Shown piece after piece: positions 36,036 to 44,450 of a stretch of DNA of 64,000 nt (position 1 is its first letter; the number at the start of each line of letters is the position of its first letter). The notes below the pieces were generated by a model that worked only from the letters and a program-made list of their open reading frames with translations, was not told where the DNA came from and made no database searches. The translations under genes and the position numbers were made by a program. Source of the stretch: Nocardia sp. BMG51109 (GTDB lineage Bacteria > Actinomycetota > Actinomycetes > Mycobacteriales > Mycobacteriaceae); contig NZ_JAFQ01000004.1 in the NCBI RefSeq assembly GCF_000526215.1, positions 7,564,001 through 7,628,000 on the forward strand. Direction: 5' to 3'.

Positions 36036-38417
36036 ATGACAGACATGCTGACACGGCAAGCCGACGAGAGCGTCACCACAGCGTCCGGACTGGATGCCTG
36101 GTGGCGCGCGGCGAACTATCTGTCGGTGGGCCAGATCTATCTGATGGATAATCCGCTGCTGACCGAACCGCTTGCGCCGCACCACATCAAACCGCGTCTG
36201 ATCGGGCATTGGGGCAGCGTGCCGGGTATCACCCTCACCTACGCCCACCTCGACCGGATCATCGCCGACCGGCAGCAGCCGATGCTGTTCGTCTGCGGAC
36301 CCGGGCACGGCGCGGCCGGGCTCAATGCCGCGGCGTGGCTGGAGGGCACCTACAGCGAGCGACATCCGGCGGTCGCACAGGATGCGGTCGGTATGGGGGA
36401 ACTGTTCCGGCAGTTCTCCTTTCCTGGCGGTGTGCCCAGTCATGCATCGCCCCACCTGCCCGGTTCGATCCATGAGGGCGGCGAGCTCGGATATTCGCTG
36501 GCACACGCCACCGGTGCCGCTTTCGATAACCCGGGACTCGTGGTGGCGTGCGTGATCGGCGACGGCGAGGCCGAGACCGGCGCCCTGGCCACGAGCTGGC
36601 ACGCCCCGCAGTTTCTCGACCCGGTCACGGACGGGATCGTGCTACCGATCCTGCATCTCAACGGATACAAGATCGCCAATCCCGCACTGCTGGCACGGAT
36701 TCCGCGCGCGGATCTCGATGCGATGCTCATCGGGCACGGGTGGGAACCGCGGCACGTCGAAGGCAGCAATCCGACCGAGGTACACGAGCGCTACATTCAG
36801 GTGCTCGACGAGGTCTTCGATCGGATCGCCGAGATCCGGGACGACACCCGCCGCGGCAGCGGACCGATCGATCCCCGGCTGCCGATGATCGTGTTGTCCA
36901 CTCCGAAGGGCTGGACCGGCCCGGTGACCGTCGACGGCCTGCCTGTCGAGGGCACCTTCCGCGCCCACCAGGTGCCGTTGCCCAGCGTGCGCGAGAACCC
37001 GGAACACCTTGCGCAGCTGGAGCACTGGCTGCGCTCCTACCGCCCCGACGAACTCTTCACCACCGACGGGGCACCGGCGCCGGCACTGCGGTCGGTGAAC
37101 CCGCCCGACAGCCTGCGCATGAGCGCGAACCCGATCGCGCACGGCCGAACCCAGATCGATCTTCGACTGCCCGAGGTGGCCGAACACGCCCTGGAGGTTC
37201 CGCGGCCAGCCGAGATCACCGGCGAGGCCACCCGTGTGCTCGCAGGGTATCTGCGCGACGCCCTGCGGGCGAATCCCCATGACCTGTTGTTCTTTTCACC
37301 CGACGAGCACACCTCCAATCGCCTCGACGCGGTACTGGAAGCAACCGGCCGCCGCTGGCGCGCGGCGCGGCGGCCCGGTGACGACCGCCTCACCCCGGAC
37401 GGCCGGGTGTTCGAGGTGTTATCCGAACACCTGTGCCAGGGCTGGCTGGAGGGCTACACGCTGACCGGCCGCCACGGTATGTTCTCCACGTACGAAGCCT
37501 TCGCGCACGTAGTCGACTCGATGGTGGTACAGCACGCGAAGTGGCTGCACCTGGCCGCTGAATACCCCTGGCGCGAACCGATTCCCAGCCTGAACTATCT
37601 GGTTACCTCGCATGTGTGGCGGCAGGATCACAATGGCGCATCCCATCAAGATCCGGGATTCATCGACCACGTGCTCAGCAAACGTCCCGAGGTGGCGCGG
37701 GTCTATCTGCCCCCGGACGCGAACTGTCTACTGCAGGTATTCGACCACTGCTTACGTAGCCGCGGATACGTGAATGTGGTTGTCGCAGGCAAACAACCAG
37801 CCCTGCAATACCTCGGCATCGCGGAAGCGCGACAGCATTGCGCGCAGGGATTGAGCGTGTGGCCTTGGGCCAGTTCGGATCTCGGCGGCGGCACCGAAGT
37901 CGTGCTGGCATGCGCCGGTGATGTTCCCACCCAGGAGACCCTGGCCGCCGCGGCGTTGCTTCGGGAACTGGTGCCGGACTTGGCTGTTCGTGTCGTCAAT
38001 GTCGTAGACCTGGCGCGACTGTTCCCCGCCGACCGGCACCCTCACGGAATTTCCGACCACACCTACACCGACATCTTCACCCCGTTCGCTCCCGTGATCT
38101 TCGCCTTCCACGGATATCCCTGGCTGATCCACCAGCTCACCTACCGCCGCCACGGCCACGACCGCCTGCACGTCCACGGATTCCACGACAACGGCACCAC
38201 CACAACACCGTTCCAGATGTGCGCGATGAACGGCATCGACCGCTACCACCTCGCCCTCGCCGCGATCGAACGGGTACCACGCCTCGACGACCGCATCGGC
38301 CACCTGCGCGAACATCTGCTCGGACTGCTCGAGCGAGCCCACGAGCATGCCTGCCGATTCGGCGAGGACCCACCGGAGATCGCGAACTGGGCCTGGGGCA
38401 AAAGCATCCGAACCTGA
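36036..38417 (+). CDS. xfp: Xylulose-5-phosphate/fructose-6-phosphate phosphoketolase
   Basis: 793 aa, full length. The N-terminal PYR/TPP region has FVCGPGHGAAGLNAAAWLEG and CVIGDGEAETGALATSWH (TPP/Mg site); HGHDRLHVHGFHDNGTTTTPFQMCAMNGIDRYHLA is the characteristic C-terminus. The enzyme splits xylulose-5-P or fructose-6-P with phosphate to acetyl phosphate and a triose or tetrose phosphate. This gives ATP via acetate kinase when respiration is limited. Operon with the upstream usp. Confidence 0.97.
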   Translation: MTDMLTRQADESVTTASGLDAWWRAANYLSVGQIYLMDNPLLTEPLAPHHIKPRLIGHWGSVPGITLTYAHLDRIIADRQQPMLFVCGPGHGAAGLNAAAWLEGTYSERHPAVAQDAVGMGELFRQFSFPGGVPSHASPHLPGSIHEGGELGYSLAHATGAAFDNPGLVVACVIGDGEAETGALATSWHAPQFLDPVTDGIVLPILHLNGYKIANPALLARIPRADLDAMLIGHGWEPRHVEGSNPTEVHERYIQVLDEVFDRIAEIRDDTRRGSGPIDPRLPMIVLSTPKGWTGPVTVDGLPVEGTFRAHQVPLPSVRENPEHLAQLEHWLRSYRPDELFTTDGAPAPALRSVNPPDSLRMSANPIAHGRTQIDLRLPEVAEHALEVPRPAEITGEATRVLAGYLRDALRANPHDLLFFSPDEHTSNRLDAVLEATGRRWRAARRPGDDRLTPDGRVFEVLSEHLCQGWLEGYTLTGRHGMFSTYEAFAHVVDSMVVQHAKWLHLAAEYPWREPIPSLNYLVTSHVWRQDHNGASHQDPGFIDHVLSKRPEVARVYLPPDANCLLQVFDHCLRSRGYVNVVVAGKQPALQYLGIAEARQHCAQGLSVWPWASSDLGGGTEVVLACAGDVPTQETLAAAALLRELVPDLAVRVVNVVDLARLFPADRHPHGISDHTYTDIFTPFAPVIFAFHGYPWLIHQLTYRRHGHDRLHVHGFHDNGTTTTPFQMCAMNGIDRYHLALAAIERVPRLDDRIGHLREHLLGLLERAHEHACRFGEDPPEIANWAWGKSIRT

Positions 38418-38519
38418 ACAGCGGCGCCGGACGCGACGAGCGCCCGGCCCGCTGCGGTTTCCCGCATCCGGACCGGGCTTTCGGCTATTCGCCGGACTCG
38501 ACCTCGACCTTCTGGTGAG

Positions 38520-39284
38520 ATGCCCGCTGTGCAGGTATACCGTGCGGACGACGGGCACGTCCGGGTATTTCTCCTGCCACCCGGCGAGCCGTTCGGCGAG
38601 GATGGCCCGCTCGGCCGTTTCCAGGCCGGCGTCGGGAAGCAAGGGTCGTGCGTGCCGGCGAACGCTCGTAGTCCCAGTCGATCCACACGTGGACGGCGAC
38701 GAGGTCGGCGCGCCGCTCGGCAGCCTCCGCGATCGCCGCCTCACCGACCGGGCTGCCGTCGATACCCACCACGACCGGACCGGAAGTGCGAATTACATTG
38801 CCCTGCTTCGTATCCCCACGCACAACCAGGACGGTGCCGTGACCGTGCGCAGTCACCGCGAGCAAAATCGACCCCGGATGGGCGAACATTCTCCCGGTGC
38901 CCACCGCACCGAGCACCGTGATGTACGCGGTGGCGCTGTGCGCGGCGAGCAGCCGAGCCGGCGCGGCCTCCGACAGCTCGGTCGTCACCCGCAGCGACGG
39001 TGCGACCGTGCGAGCGATGTGCGCGGCCCGAGCGATCAGGGATTCGCCGTGTGCGCGAACGGTATCGACGACGGGCGGCACGACCGCGTCATAGGTGCCG
39101 GGCACCCGGCGCATCCCCACCAGATCCATGGCGTGCGTGCACAATCCGCAGCACCCGGCCGCATTGCTCCGCGAGCCCCGCTGCCCAGCGCAGGGCACGC
39201 TCGGAATCCCCCCGGCCCATCCACACCGACCGCTACGGCCGCGGATGTCAACTGACGGAAGTCGTTGTCGTGCTGATGCGCCAC
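38520..39284 (-). pseudogene. Decayed universal stress protein gene
   Basis: Pieces of a tandem Usp close to the one at 35094 are scattered over three frames. GTG 39284 (GGAG upstream) opens AHQHDNDFRQLTSAAVAVGVDG, then one extra base near 39222 (within a run of six G) shifts to DSERALRWAAGLAEQCGRVLRIVHA. A second extra base near 39132 shifts to MDLVGMRRVPGTYDAVVPPVVDTV through PVVVGIDGSPVGEAAIAEAAERR. A third near 38665 shifts to RHARPLLPDAGLETAERAILAERLAGWQEKYPDVPVVRT. The C-terminal ATP-binding motif is missing altogether. Each break is a single additional base, so sequencing error could explain one, but not the lost C-terminus. Confidence 0.85.
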
Positions 39285-39316
39285 GTCGATCTCCGTTCGT
39301 ACGCGATTTCCGCGAT

Positions 39317-40258
39317 CTACGCACCCACAGAACCTGCTACCGGCGCAGTGCTGGTAGCCCGTGCGGCACTGCTGGGCGCGACGATCGTCGGGCAATGGGC
39401 CAGGTGCAGCAATGCGGTACTGGTCGAGCCCAGGACCATCCCGGGGAGACCACCGCGTCCGTGGCTGCCGACTATCAGCAACTGCGCGTCCTCGGATCGG
39501 GCCAGCAGCGCGCGAGTGGGGCTGTCACACACCACGACTCGTTCGATCGCGACGTCCGGATACCGCTCGAACCAGCCGGCCAGGCTCTCCGCGAGAAGTA
39601 CCTGTTCGGTTTCCCGGATGCCCTCCCAGCCGACCACGGGCAGGTCGTAGCCGCTCATATCGCTCCAGGCGTGGACCGCGACGAGCCCTGCCTTCCGCTG
39701 CGACGCCTCGTCGAAGGCGATCTCGATCGCCGGGACGCTGTTGGCGGTGCCGTCGACGCCGACCACCACCGGTTTGCCCGCCCGTCCGGCGTCGATGGCG
39801 GCGTCGCCGTGCACGACCGCAACCGGGCAGCGCGCGTGCCGACTCGTCGCGGTGCTGACGGATCCGAGCAATGTGCGCCGGATGGCGCCCCGGCCGCGGC
39901 TGCCGACCACGATCATCCGCGCCTGCATCGATCGTTCGAGCAGCGTGGGAATGATCATGTCGAACGTCAGCTCGGTGGTGATCACCACCTCGGTGCCGGG
40001 AACGGCATGCCGGGCGATCGAGGCCGCCTCGGCCAGGATGCGTTCCCCGTCCTCGCGCAGCCACTGCTGTTCGCTCGCGGACAATATCGCGCCCAGCCCG
40101 GGCTTCGGGACCACCCCGAAGGACGTGATGATATGCAGCGCGCAACGATACGATGCCGCCTCGACCGCGGCCCAGACCACGGCCTGCAGCGCAACCTCCG
40201 ATCCATCGGCACCGACCACGATGGTCGCTCGCGTAGCGCTCGTCCCTGCACCTGCCAT
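39317..40258 (-). CDS. Universal stress protein, tandem Usp domains
   Basis: 313 aa. Both domains carry ATP-binding motifs: MIVVGSRGRGAIRRTLLGSVSTA in the first and LLIVGSHGRGGLPGMVLGSTSTA in the second. It begins with an ATG preceded by GAGGAG. Only 32 bp separate its stop from the start of the decayed usp downstream, so the two once formed an operon. An 11-bp inverted repeat and a hypoxia-box-like element lie in the 350-bp leader. Confidence 0.94.
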   Translation of the reverse strand: MAGAGTSATRATIVVGADGSEVALQAVVWAAVEAASYRCALHIITSFGVVPKPGLGAILSASEQQWLREDGERILAEAASIARHAVPGTEVVITTELTFDMIIPTLLERSMQARMIVVGSRGRGAIRRTLLGSVSTATSRHARCPVAVVHGDAAIDAGRAGKPVVVGVDGTANSVPAIEIAFDEASQRKAGLVAVHAWSDMSGYDLPVVGWEGIRETEQVLLAESLAGWFERYPDVAIERVVVCDSPTRALLARSEDAQLLIVGSHGRGGLPGMVLGSTSTALLHLAHCPTIVAPSSAARATSTAPVAGSVGA

Positions 40259-40608
40259 GACAGCCTCCTCTACCCGTTACCCGCTCAGCGTCCCGCTCGC
40301 AGTACGGCTCCGGACAGAGACCAAGGTCGATCTCTGTCCGGGTCTTCGGCCACCCGCCACCCTTGGCGGTCCCGAGTGAATGTCATCTTCAGCCTGTCCG
40401 GCACGTCGACAGCCCCCTTCGTCCGGATGAGTGGGTGTCGAGCGGCACGGTTGCACGGCAGGCGGCGAGGGCATCGGCGTTCGCAACGGATGGACTCCGA
40501 GAGCCGACCGCTCCGGCTGCCGTATTCGCCCGGCCGGACCAGCGGAGCAGCGGGTCGGTACCCGACGTCGCGTCGGCGGCTCTCCCACCGTCAGGCCGTG
40601 TGCCAGAC
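40259..40608. other. Gene-free leader of the second usp
   Basis: 350 bp between the SHOCT remnant and usp, both on the minus strand. It contains a perfect inverted repeat (40310-40341) and a possible hypoxia box (40339-40354). No coding sequence was recognised. Confidence 0.5.
40310..40341. repeat. 11-bp inverted repeat upstream of usp
   Basis: CCGGACAGAGA, 10-nt spacer, TCTCTGTCCGG. Perfect arms. It lies 52-83 bp upstream of the usp start (minus strand); it could be an operator, an mRNA leader hairpin, or the terminator of the upstream SHOCT gene. Confidence 0.6.
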
Positions 40609-40889
40609 CTACCCCGACCCGCGCAGCGCCGCAAGGCGGCTCGTGTATTCCTCCTCGTCGATCTCGCCGCGCGCGAAACGCTCCGCGAGCAACCGTTCAA
40701 CGCACGGAGGTGCGGTGCGATACTGCGAGCCGCGATCGGCCGCGGCGACATACTTCACAAGGGCGTGGTGACCAGCCCGAACACCCCGAGTCCCGCGACC
40801 CCGCCGGCCGCATTCGCCCGAACCCACAGCGCGGCGCGATGGGTCCAGTACTGCAGTACGAACCACTGCGCGGCCCGATCGTGTGGCAT
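40609..40889 (-). pseudogene. Frameshifted SHOCT-domain small membrane protein
   Basis: The C-terminal frame ends in CVERLLAERFARGEIDEEEYTSRLAALRG, a clear SHOCT motif. Its natural N-terminus lies in a different frame: ATG 40889 opens PHDRAAQWFVLQYWTHRAALWVRANAAGGVAGLGVFGLVTT, a likely membrane segment, which then meets a stop. The two join if one base is restored around 40768. Intact SHOCT proteins of this kind are small and membrane-anchored. Either a real frameshift or a sequence error; the single break makes an error plausible. Confidence 0.65.
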
Positions 40890-40963
40890 CACGGGTCTTT
40901 CGTCTCTCGACGCGGTCTTATCGCCGGAGCATTCTCGGTTTCAGGACCGCGAAGGAGGGTGCG

Positions 40964-41851
40964 ATGGACTATCGAGTGGACGTCTGCGAGGTCACGCCGC
41001 AGGCCGTGCTGCGGCTGCCACGCGAGATCGGTGCGGACCGGCTCGGCGAGGACATCGCCGCGGGCATACGCGAACTGACGGCGACCGTGCAGCGGGCCGG
41101 GCTGACCGCCAACGGCGCACCCACCATCACGTTCTCCGAGGAGTCGGCCACCGGCGACACGTCCCTGGTGGGCTTCGGGGTGCCGGTCGAACCGGCACCC
41201 ATGCTGAGCCTGCGGTCCGGCGCGGAGGTGATCGTCGTCCCCGGCATGCTCGTGGCACGGACTTCCCATCGCGGCGGCTACGCCGGGCTCGACGGCGCCT
41301 ACCGCGCCCTGCAGCGCTGGGTACACGAAGCCGGGTACCGGCCGAGCGGCCCGCCGACCGAGGTCTATCTCGTCGGTCCCGACGAGGTGAGCGACCCGCG
41401 CCGGCTGGTCACCGAGATCCGCGTTCCGGTGCTGCCATCACCGGCGATCGCAGTCGTCGTCGACGCGCCGTTCGCCGACGCCGTGGAGATGACGCGAGAA
41501 GCGTTACAGCAGCAGGGATTCGGTGTACTCACCGAGATCGACGTGCAGGCCACGTTGCGAGAGAGGCTCGGCGAGCAGATCGAGCCGTACCTGATCCTCG
41601 GCGTGTGCAATCCCCGGCTCGCCTCCCTGGCACTCGCCGCGAACCGCCAAGCCGGGCTCATGCTGCCCTGCAACGTCGTAGTGCGCGGTGCCGACTCCGG
41701 CACGCTGGTGGAAGCCGCCGATCCCGACGTCCTGGTCCGTGCCGCCGGCCACGACGGTCTGCAATCGATCGCCGACGAGGCCCGCGGTCTGCTCACCGCC
41801 GCGATCGAGGCATTGCGCACGGTCCCGGTTTCCGCGCAGCACGGAAAGTGA
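40964..41851 (+). CDS. GyrI-like effector-binding domain fused to DUF302
   Basis: 295 aa from ATG 40964 (GAAGGAGG upstream). Residues 1-160 are a GyrI/AraC-type effector-binding domain (DYRVDVCEVTPQAVLRLPREIG; VVPGMLVARTSHRGGYAGLDGAYRALQRW; PTEVYLVGPDEV). Residues 165-290 form DUF302 (AIAVVVDAPFADAVEMTREALQQQGFGVLTEIDV; LGVCNPRLASLALAANRQAGLMLPCNVVV). DUF302 proteins occur in stress and respiration loci; the GyrI half binds small hydrophobic molecules. Neither domain has a DNA-binding part, so this is likely a ligand-binding or detoxifying protein. It precedes the Acg-like gene by 67 bp. Confidence 0.88.
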   Translation: MDYRVDVCEVTPQAVLRLPREIGADRLGEDIAAGIRELTATVQRAGLTANGAPTITFSEESATGDTSLVGFGVPVEPAPMLSLRSGAEVIVVPGMLVARTSHRGGYAGLDGAYRALQRWVHEAGYRPSGPPTEVYLVGPDEVSDPRRLVTEIRVPVLPSPAIAVVVDAPFADAVEMTREALQQQGFGVLTEIDVQATLRERLGEQIEPYLILGVCNPRLASLALAANRQAGLMLPCNVVVRGADSGTLVEAADPDVLVRAAGHDGLQSIADEARGLLTAAIEALRTVPVSAQHGK

Positions 41852-41918
41852 CCATCGACCGGCCGCCGCGGACACAAGACCCCTACCAGGTCACCGAACC
41901 CATCCGGAGGCTGGAACC

Positions 41919-42923
41919 ATGACCTCTCCGAACACCCCCGATATCCGCACCGGACCGGACAACGACACGGTCCTGACAGTGCTGCGGCTGGCACAGCGGG
42001 CACCGTCGGTACACAACACTCAGCCATGGCACTGGACGTTCGACGGTATCCGGCTGCACCTGCACACCGATCCCGACCGCATGCTGCCCGCCACCGACCC
42101 GCACGGCCGCCAGCAGGTGATCAGCTGCGGCGCCGTGCTGCACCACGCACGCACCGCCTTCGCCGCGCACGGCTGGCACACCGATACCACCCGCATGCCC
42201 GACCCGCACCGGCCCAACTATCTGGCGGCCATCGAGTTCCGGCCGTGGCCCAACCCGCCGGCGGGGGTTGCGACACGCGCGGAGATGATCGCGCGGCGGC
42301 GCACCGACCGGTTACCTCTGCTCCCGCCGCAGGGCTGGAACGGCCTCCTGCACTCGCTGCGGAAACTGGCGTCACCGCACGAGACCACCCTCGACGTGCT
42401 CGATAAAAGTACCCGCGCGCGGTTGGCCGGCCTGTCTGCGCAGGCCGCGGCCGCACGCAAGCACGACGACATGTATCAGATGGAATTACATTGGTGGGCA
42501 GGACATTCCGGCGTTCCAGAAGGAGTCCCGCGCAGCGCGCTGGTCTCGGATGCCGAATTCGCCCGCGTCGACGTGGGGCGCGTGTTCCCCTCCGCACCGC
42601 ACTCCGTGCGCCGGGCCGAACTCACCGACCAGGCCGAGGTGGTGGCACTCGGCTCCACCGGTGAGTCGGTGCCGCACTGGCTGCACACCGGCGAGGCGCT
42701 GTCGGCGATATTGCTCGAATGCACCACCGCGGGCCTGGCGACCTGCGCGGTCACCCACGTCACCGAATTGGCGGCCGGTCGGCGGGCGATCGCGGACCTG
42801 CTCCCCCACCACGCGGTGCCGCAGGCCGTGATCCGCATCGGCACCGCCCCCTCCGACGAACCGGAGCTGCCGCCGACACCCCGGCGCCCGCTCGCCGACG
42901 TCCTGACGATCCGCCGCCCGTAA
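41919..42923 (+). CDS. Acg-type nitroreductase-family protein
   Basis: 334 aa from ATG 41919 (CGGAGG upstream). LRLAQRAPSVHNTQPWHW is the hallmark opening of the Acg (Rv2032) group; ALGSTGESVPHWLHTGEALSAILLECTTAGLATCAVTHVTEL is the second nitroreductase block. In Mycobacterium tuberculosis Acg belongs to the DosR dormancy regulon and is thought to sequester FMN rather than reduce substrates. Its position behind usp, phosphoketolase and DUF302 genes supports a similar hypoxia role here. A terminator follows. Confidence 0.92.
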   Translation: MTSPNTPDIRTGPDNDTVLTVLRLAQRAPSVHNTQPWHWTFDGIRLHLHTDPDRMLPATDPHGRQQVISCGAVLHHARTAFAAHGWHTDTTRMPDPHRPNYLAAIEFRPWPNPPAGVATRAEMIARRRTDRLPLLPPQGWNGLLHSLRKLASPHETTLDVLDKSTRARLAGLSAQAAAARKHDDMYQMELHWWAGHSGVPEGVPRSALVSDAEFARVDVGRVFPSAPHSVRRAELTDQAEVVALGSTGESVPHWLHTGEALSAILLECTTAGLATCAVTHVTELAAGRRAIADLLPHHAVPQAVIRIGTAPSDEPELPPTPRRPLADVLTIRRP

Positions 42924-42926
42924 CAG

Positions 42927-42956
42927 CGATCGGGGAGACACCGGTCTCCCCGATCG
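42927..42956. terminator. Terminator after the Acg-like gene
   Basis: CGATCGGGGAGAC, loop ACCG, GTCTCCCCGATCG: a perfect 13-bp stem 4 bp past the stop, between convergent genes. A second small hairpin (CCGTGTC-C-GACACGG) follows at about 42967. Confidence 0.85.
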
Positions 42957-43003
42957 GCGTACTGCCCGTGTCCGACACGGCCTAAAGGCCGGCGCCACGT
43001 AAT

Positions 43004-43453
43004 TCAGCCCCCGCCCACGTCGAAACCGAGGCAGGCCAGGGCCGCTTCGGCGGCTTCTCGGTCCTGCTCGTGCCTACCGCCGGCGACGCCGAGGCCACCG
43101 ATGCACCGGCCGTCCTCGGTGATCGGATAACCACCGCCGACCGCGACCAGACGCGGGTGATGTGCCAGGGGAGCGACCTTCGGATTCGCCACGTACTCGT
43201 TCAACACATGCGTGGCGACATGGAAGGACGCTGCGGTCCATGCCTTGCCGACGGCGGTCTCGGCCGCGAGGAAAGGCGTTGTGTCAGCACGGTCGAACGC
43301 CTTCAGGTGACCGCCGGCATCGGTAACGGCGACAACGGCCTCGAAGCCGATGCCGGCCGCCGCCTCGTGCACCGCCGAGATGAGCGAGCCGGCCGCGGCC
43401 CGCGTGATCGACGGCATGCGGAACGACTTCGCCGGATATGTGTCAGTGTTCAT
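43004..43453 (-). CDS. GlcG/HbpS-family haem-binding-like protein
   Basis: 149 aa from ATG 43453 (GAGGAGA upstream). GlcG fold: LISAVHEAAAGIGFEAVVAVTDAGGHLKAFDRADTTPFLAAETAVGKAWTA, PLAHHPRLVAVGGGYPITEDGRCIGGLGVAGG and the C-terminal EAALACLGF. Members include extracellular haem-binding HbpS, corrinoid adenosyltransferase relatives and GlcG; some are found beside redox enzymes of secondary metabolism. No signal peptide is seen. It overlaps the end of the Gfo/Idh gene by 11 bp and so is transcribed with it, although its neighbours on the other side belong to the stress island. Confidence 0.88.
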   Translation of the reverse strand: MNTDTYPAKSFRMPSITRAAAGSLISAVHEAAAGIGFEAVVAVTDAGGHLKAFDRADTTPFLAAETAVGKAWTAASFHVATHVLNEYVANPKVAPLAHHPRLVAVGGGYPITEDGRCIGGLGVAGGRHEQDREAAEAALACLGFDVGGG

Positions 43454-44444
43454 GGGAGGTCTCCTCGAGGGTGCCATCTCGGGTCGTAGGCGCACGGGTC
43501 GCGGCCGCCTCCAGGACGGATACCCGGCGGAGAATGCCGTCTCGGTGCACGACGCCTGTCGTCTCCGGGTCGACAATGTGTTTCGAGCCGGTTTTCAGAC
43601 ACAGCTCCGTCATGTTCGCCGGCGCGATGGTGAACGCCGCAGTCCGATCGTCGGCCACGCTCCGGCGCCGACGGATTCGGGGAGCGAAATTCGGCGGGAA
43701 CGAAAATACTCGTTCCAGTTCGATCCGACGGATACCGTCCGATACCGAAACAACGTTCTCGTACCGCTCCCCGATCGACCACAGCCCGCGGTATGTGGTC
43801 CTTGTCGAGGCGCCGTCGTGGCTCGCACGCACCGACCCGGTCTCGCGGCCGGGAGACCGCACCGAACTCGGTCGAAGGGCCGAGGCCGGAGCACCGAGAC
43901 GAAGTAACGCATCGACGCAGTAGGTGCCGAGGTCCGCGACGGCGCCGCCGTGCTCGGCAGCCCATCGAAAATCTTCGGCGGGGCGCTCCGGTATGCGGAA
44001 AGACGCCGTGATCGCCACCTGCGGCGCCCGCGCGAGGAGCGCCGCTTCCTCGACGAATGCCCCCCAGGCCGGGTGGTACGGATAGGAGAGGCATTCGAAG
44101 ACGGTGCGGCCTTGCTCGTGCGCCAGGGCGTCGAGTTCTCGTACCTCGTCGGCACGCAGACAGATCGGCTTCTCCACCAGAATGTTTTTCCCTGCCGTCA
44201 GCGCGGCGCGGCAGTCATCGAAATGCCGTCCGGTCGCACTGGATATGTATACGCAGTCGATGCCGGTATCGTTCAGAACCTCCGTTCGGGTCATCGTGTC
44301 CAGGGGTATGGAATCATCGGCGGGCGAAAGGTCCCGCGGATACCCGGTTCCCACCGTAACCGGACCGGCAGACCCGTTCATCTCGTGAATAATGGGAGCA
44401 ACTCGCCGACGAAGATATTCCGAATATCCTATTGCAGAAATCAT
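43443..44444 (-). CDS. Gfo/Idh/MocA oxidoreductase, probable NDP-hexose 3-ketoreductase
   Basis: 333 aa from ATG 44444 (GAGGAAGC upstream). The Rossmann part begins at the N-terminus (ISAIGYSEYLRRRVAPII, a variant of the GxGxxA loop); ALTAGKNILVEKPICLRADEVREL contains the EKP motif with catalytic Lys, and WAAEHGGAVADLGTYCVDAL the second conserved block with Asp/Tyr. Length and layout match NDP-4-keto-6-deoxyhexose 3-ketoreductases such as KijD10, which act after a 2,3-dehydratase; that dehydratase is present at 61452. It lies 6 bp after the SARP gene. Confidence 0.8.
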   Translation of the reverse strand: MISAIGYSEYLRRRVAPIIHEMNGSAGPVTVGTGYPRDLSPADDSIPLDTMTRTEVLNDTGIDCVYISSATGRHFDDCRAALTAGKNILVEKPICLRADEVRELDALAHEQGRTVFECLSYPYHPAWGAFVEEAALLARAPQVAITASFRIPERPAEDFRWAAEHGGAVADLGTYCVDALLRLGAPASALRPSSVRSPGRETGSVRASHDGASTRTTYRGLWSIGERYENVVSVSDGIRRIELERVFSFPPNFAPRIRRRRSVADDRTAAFTIAPANMTELCLKTGSKHIVDPETTGVVHRDGILRRVSVLEAAATRAPTTRDGTLEETSHEH

Positions 44445-44450
44445 GCTTCC

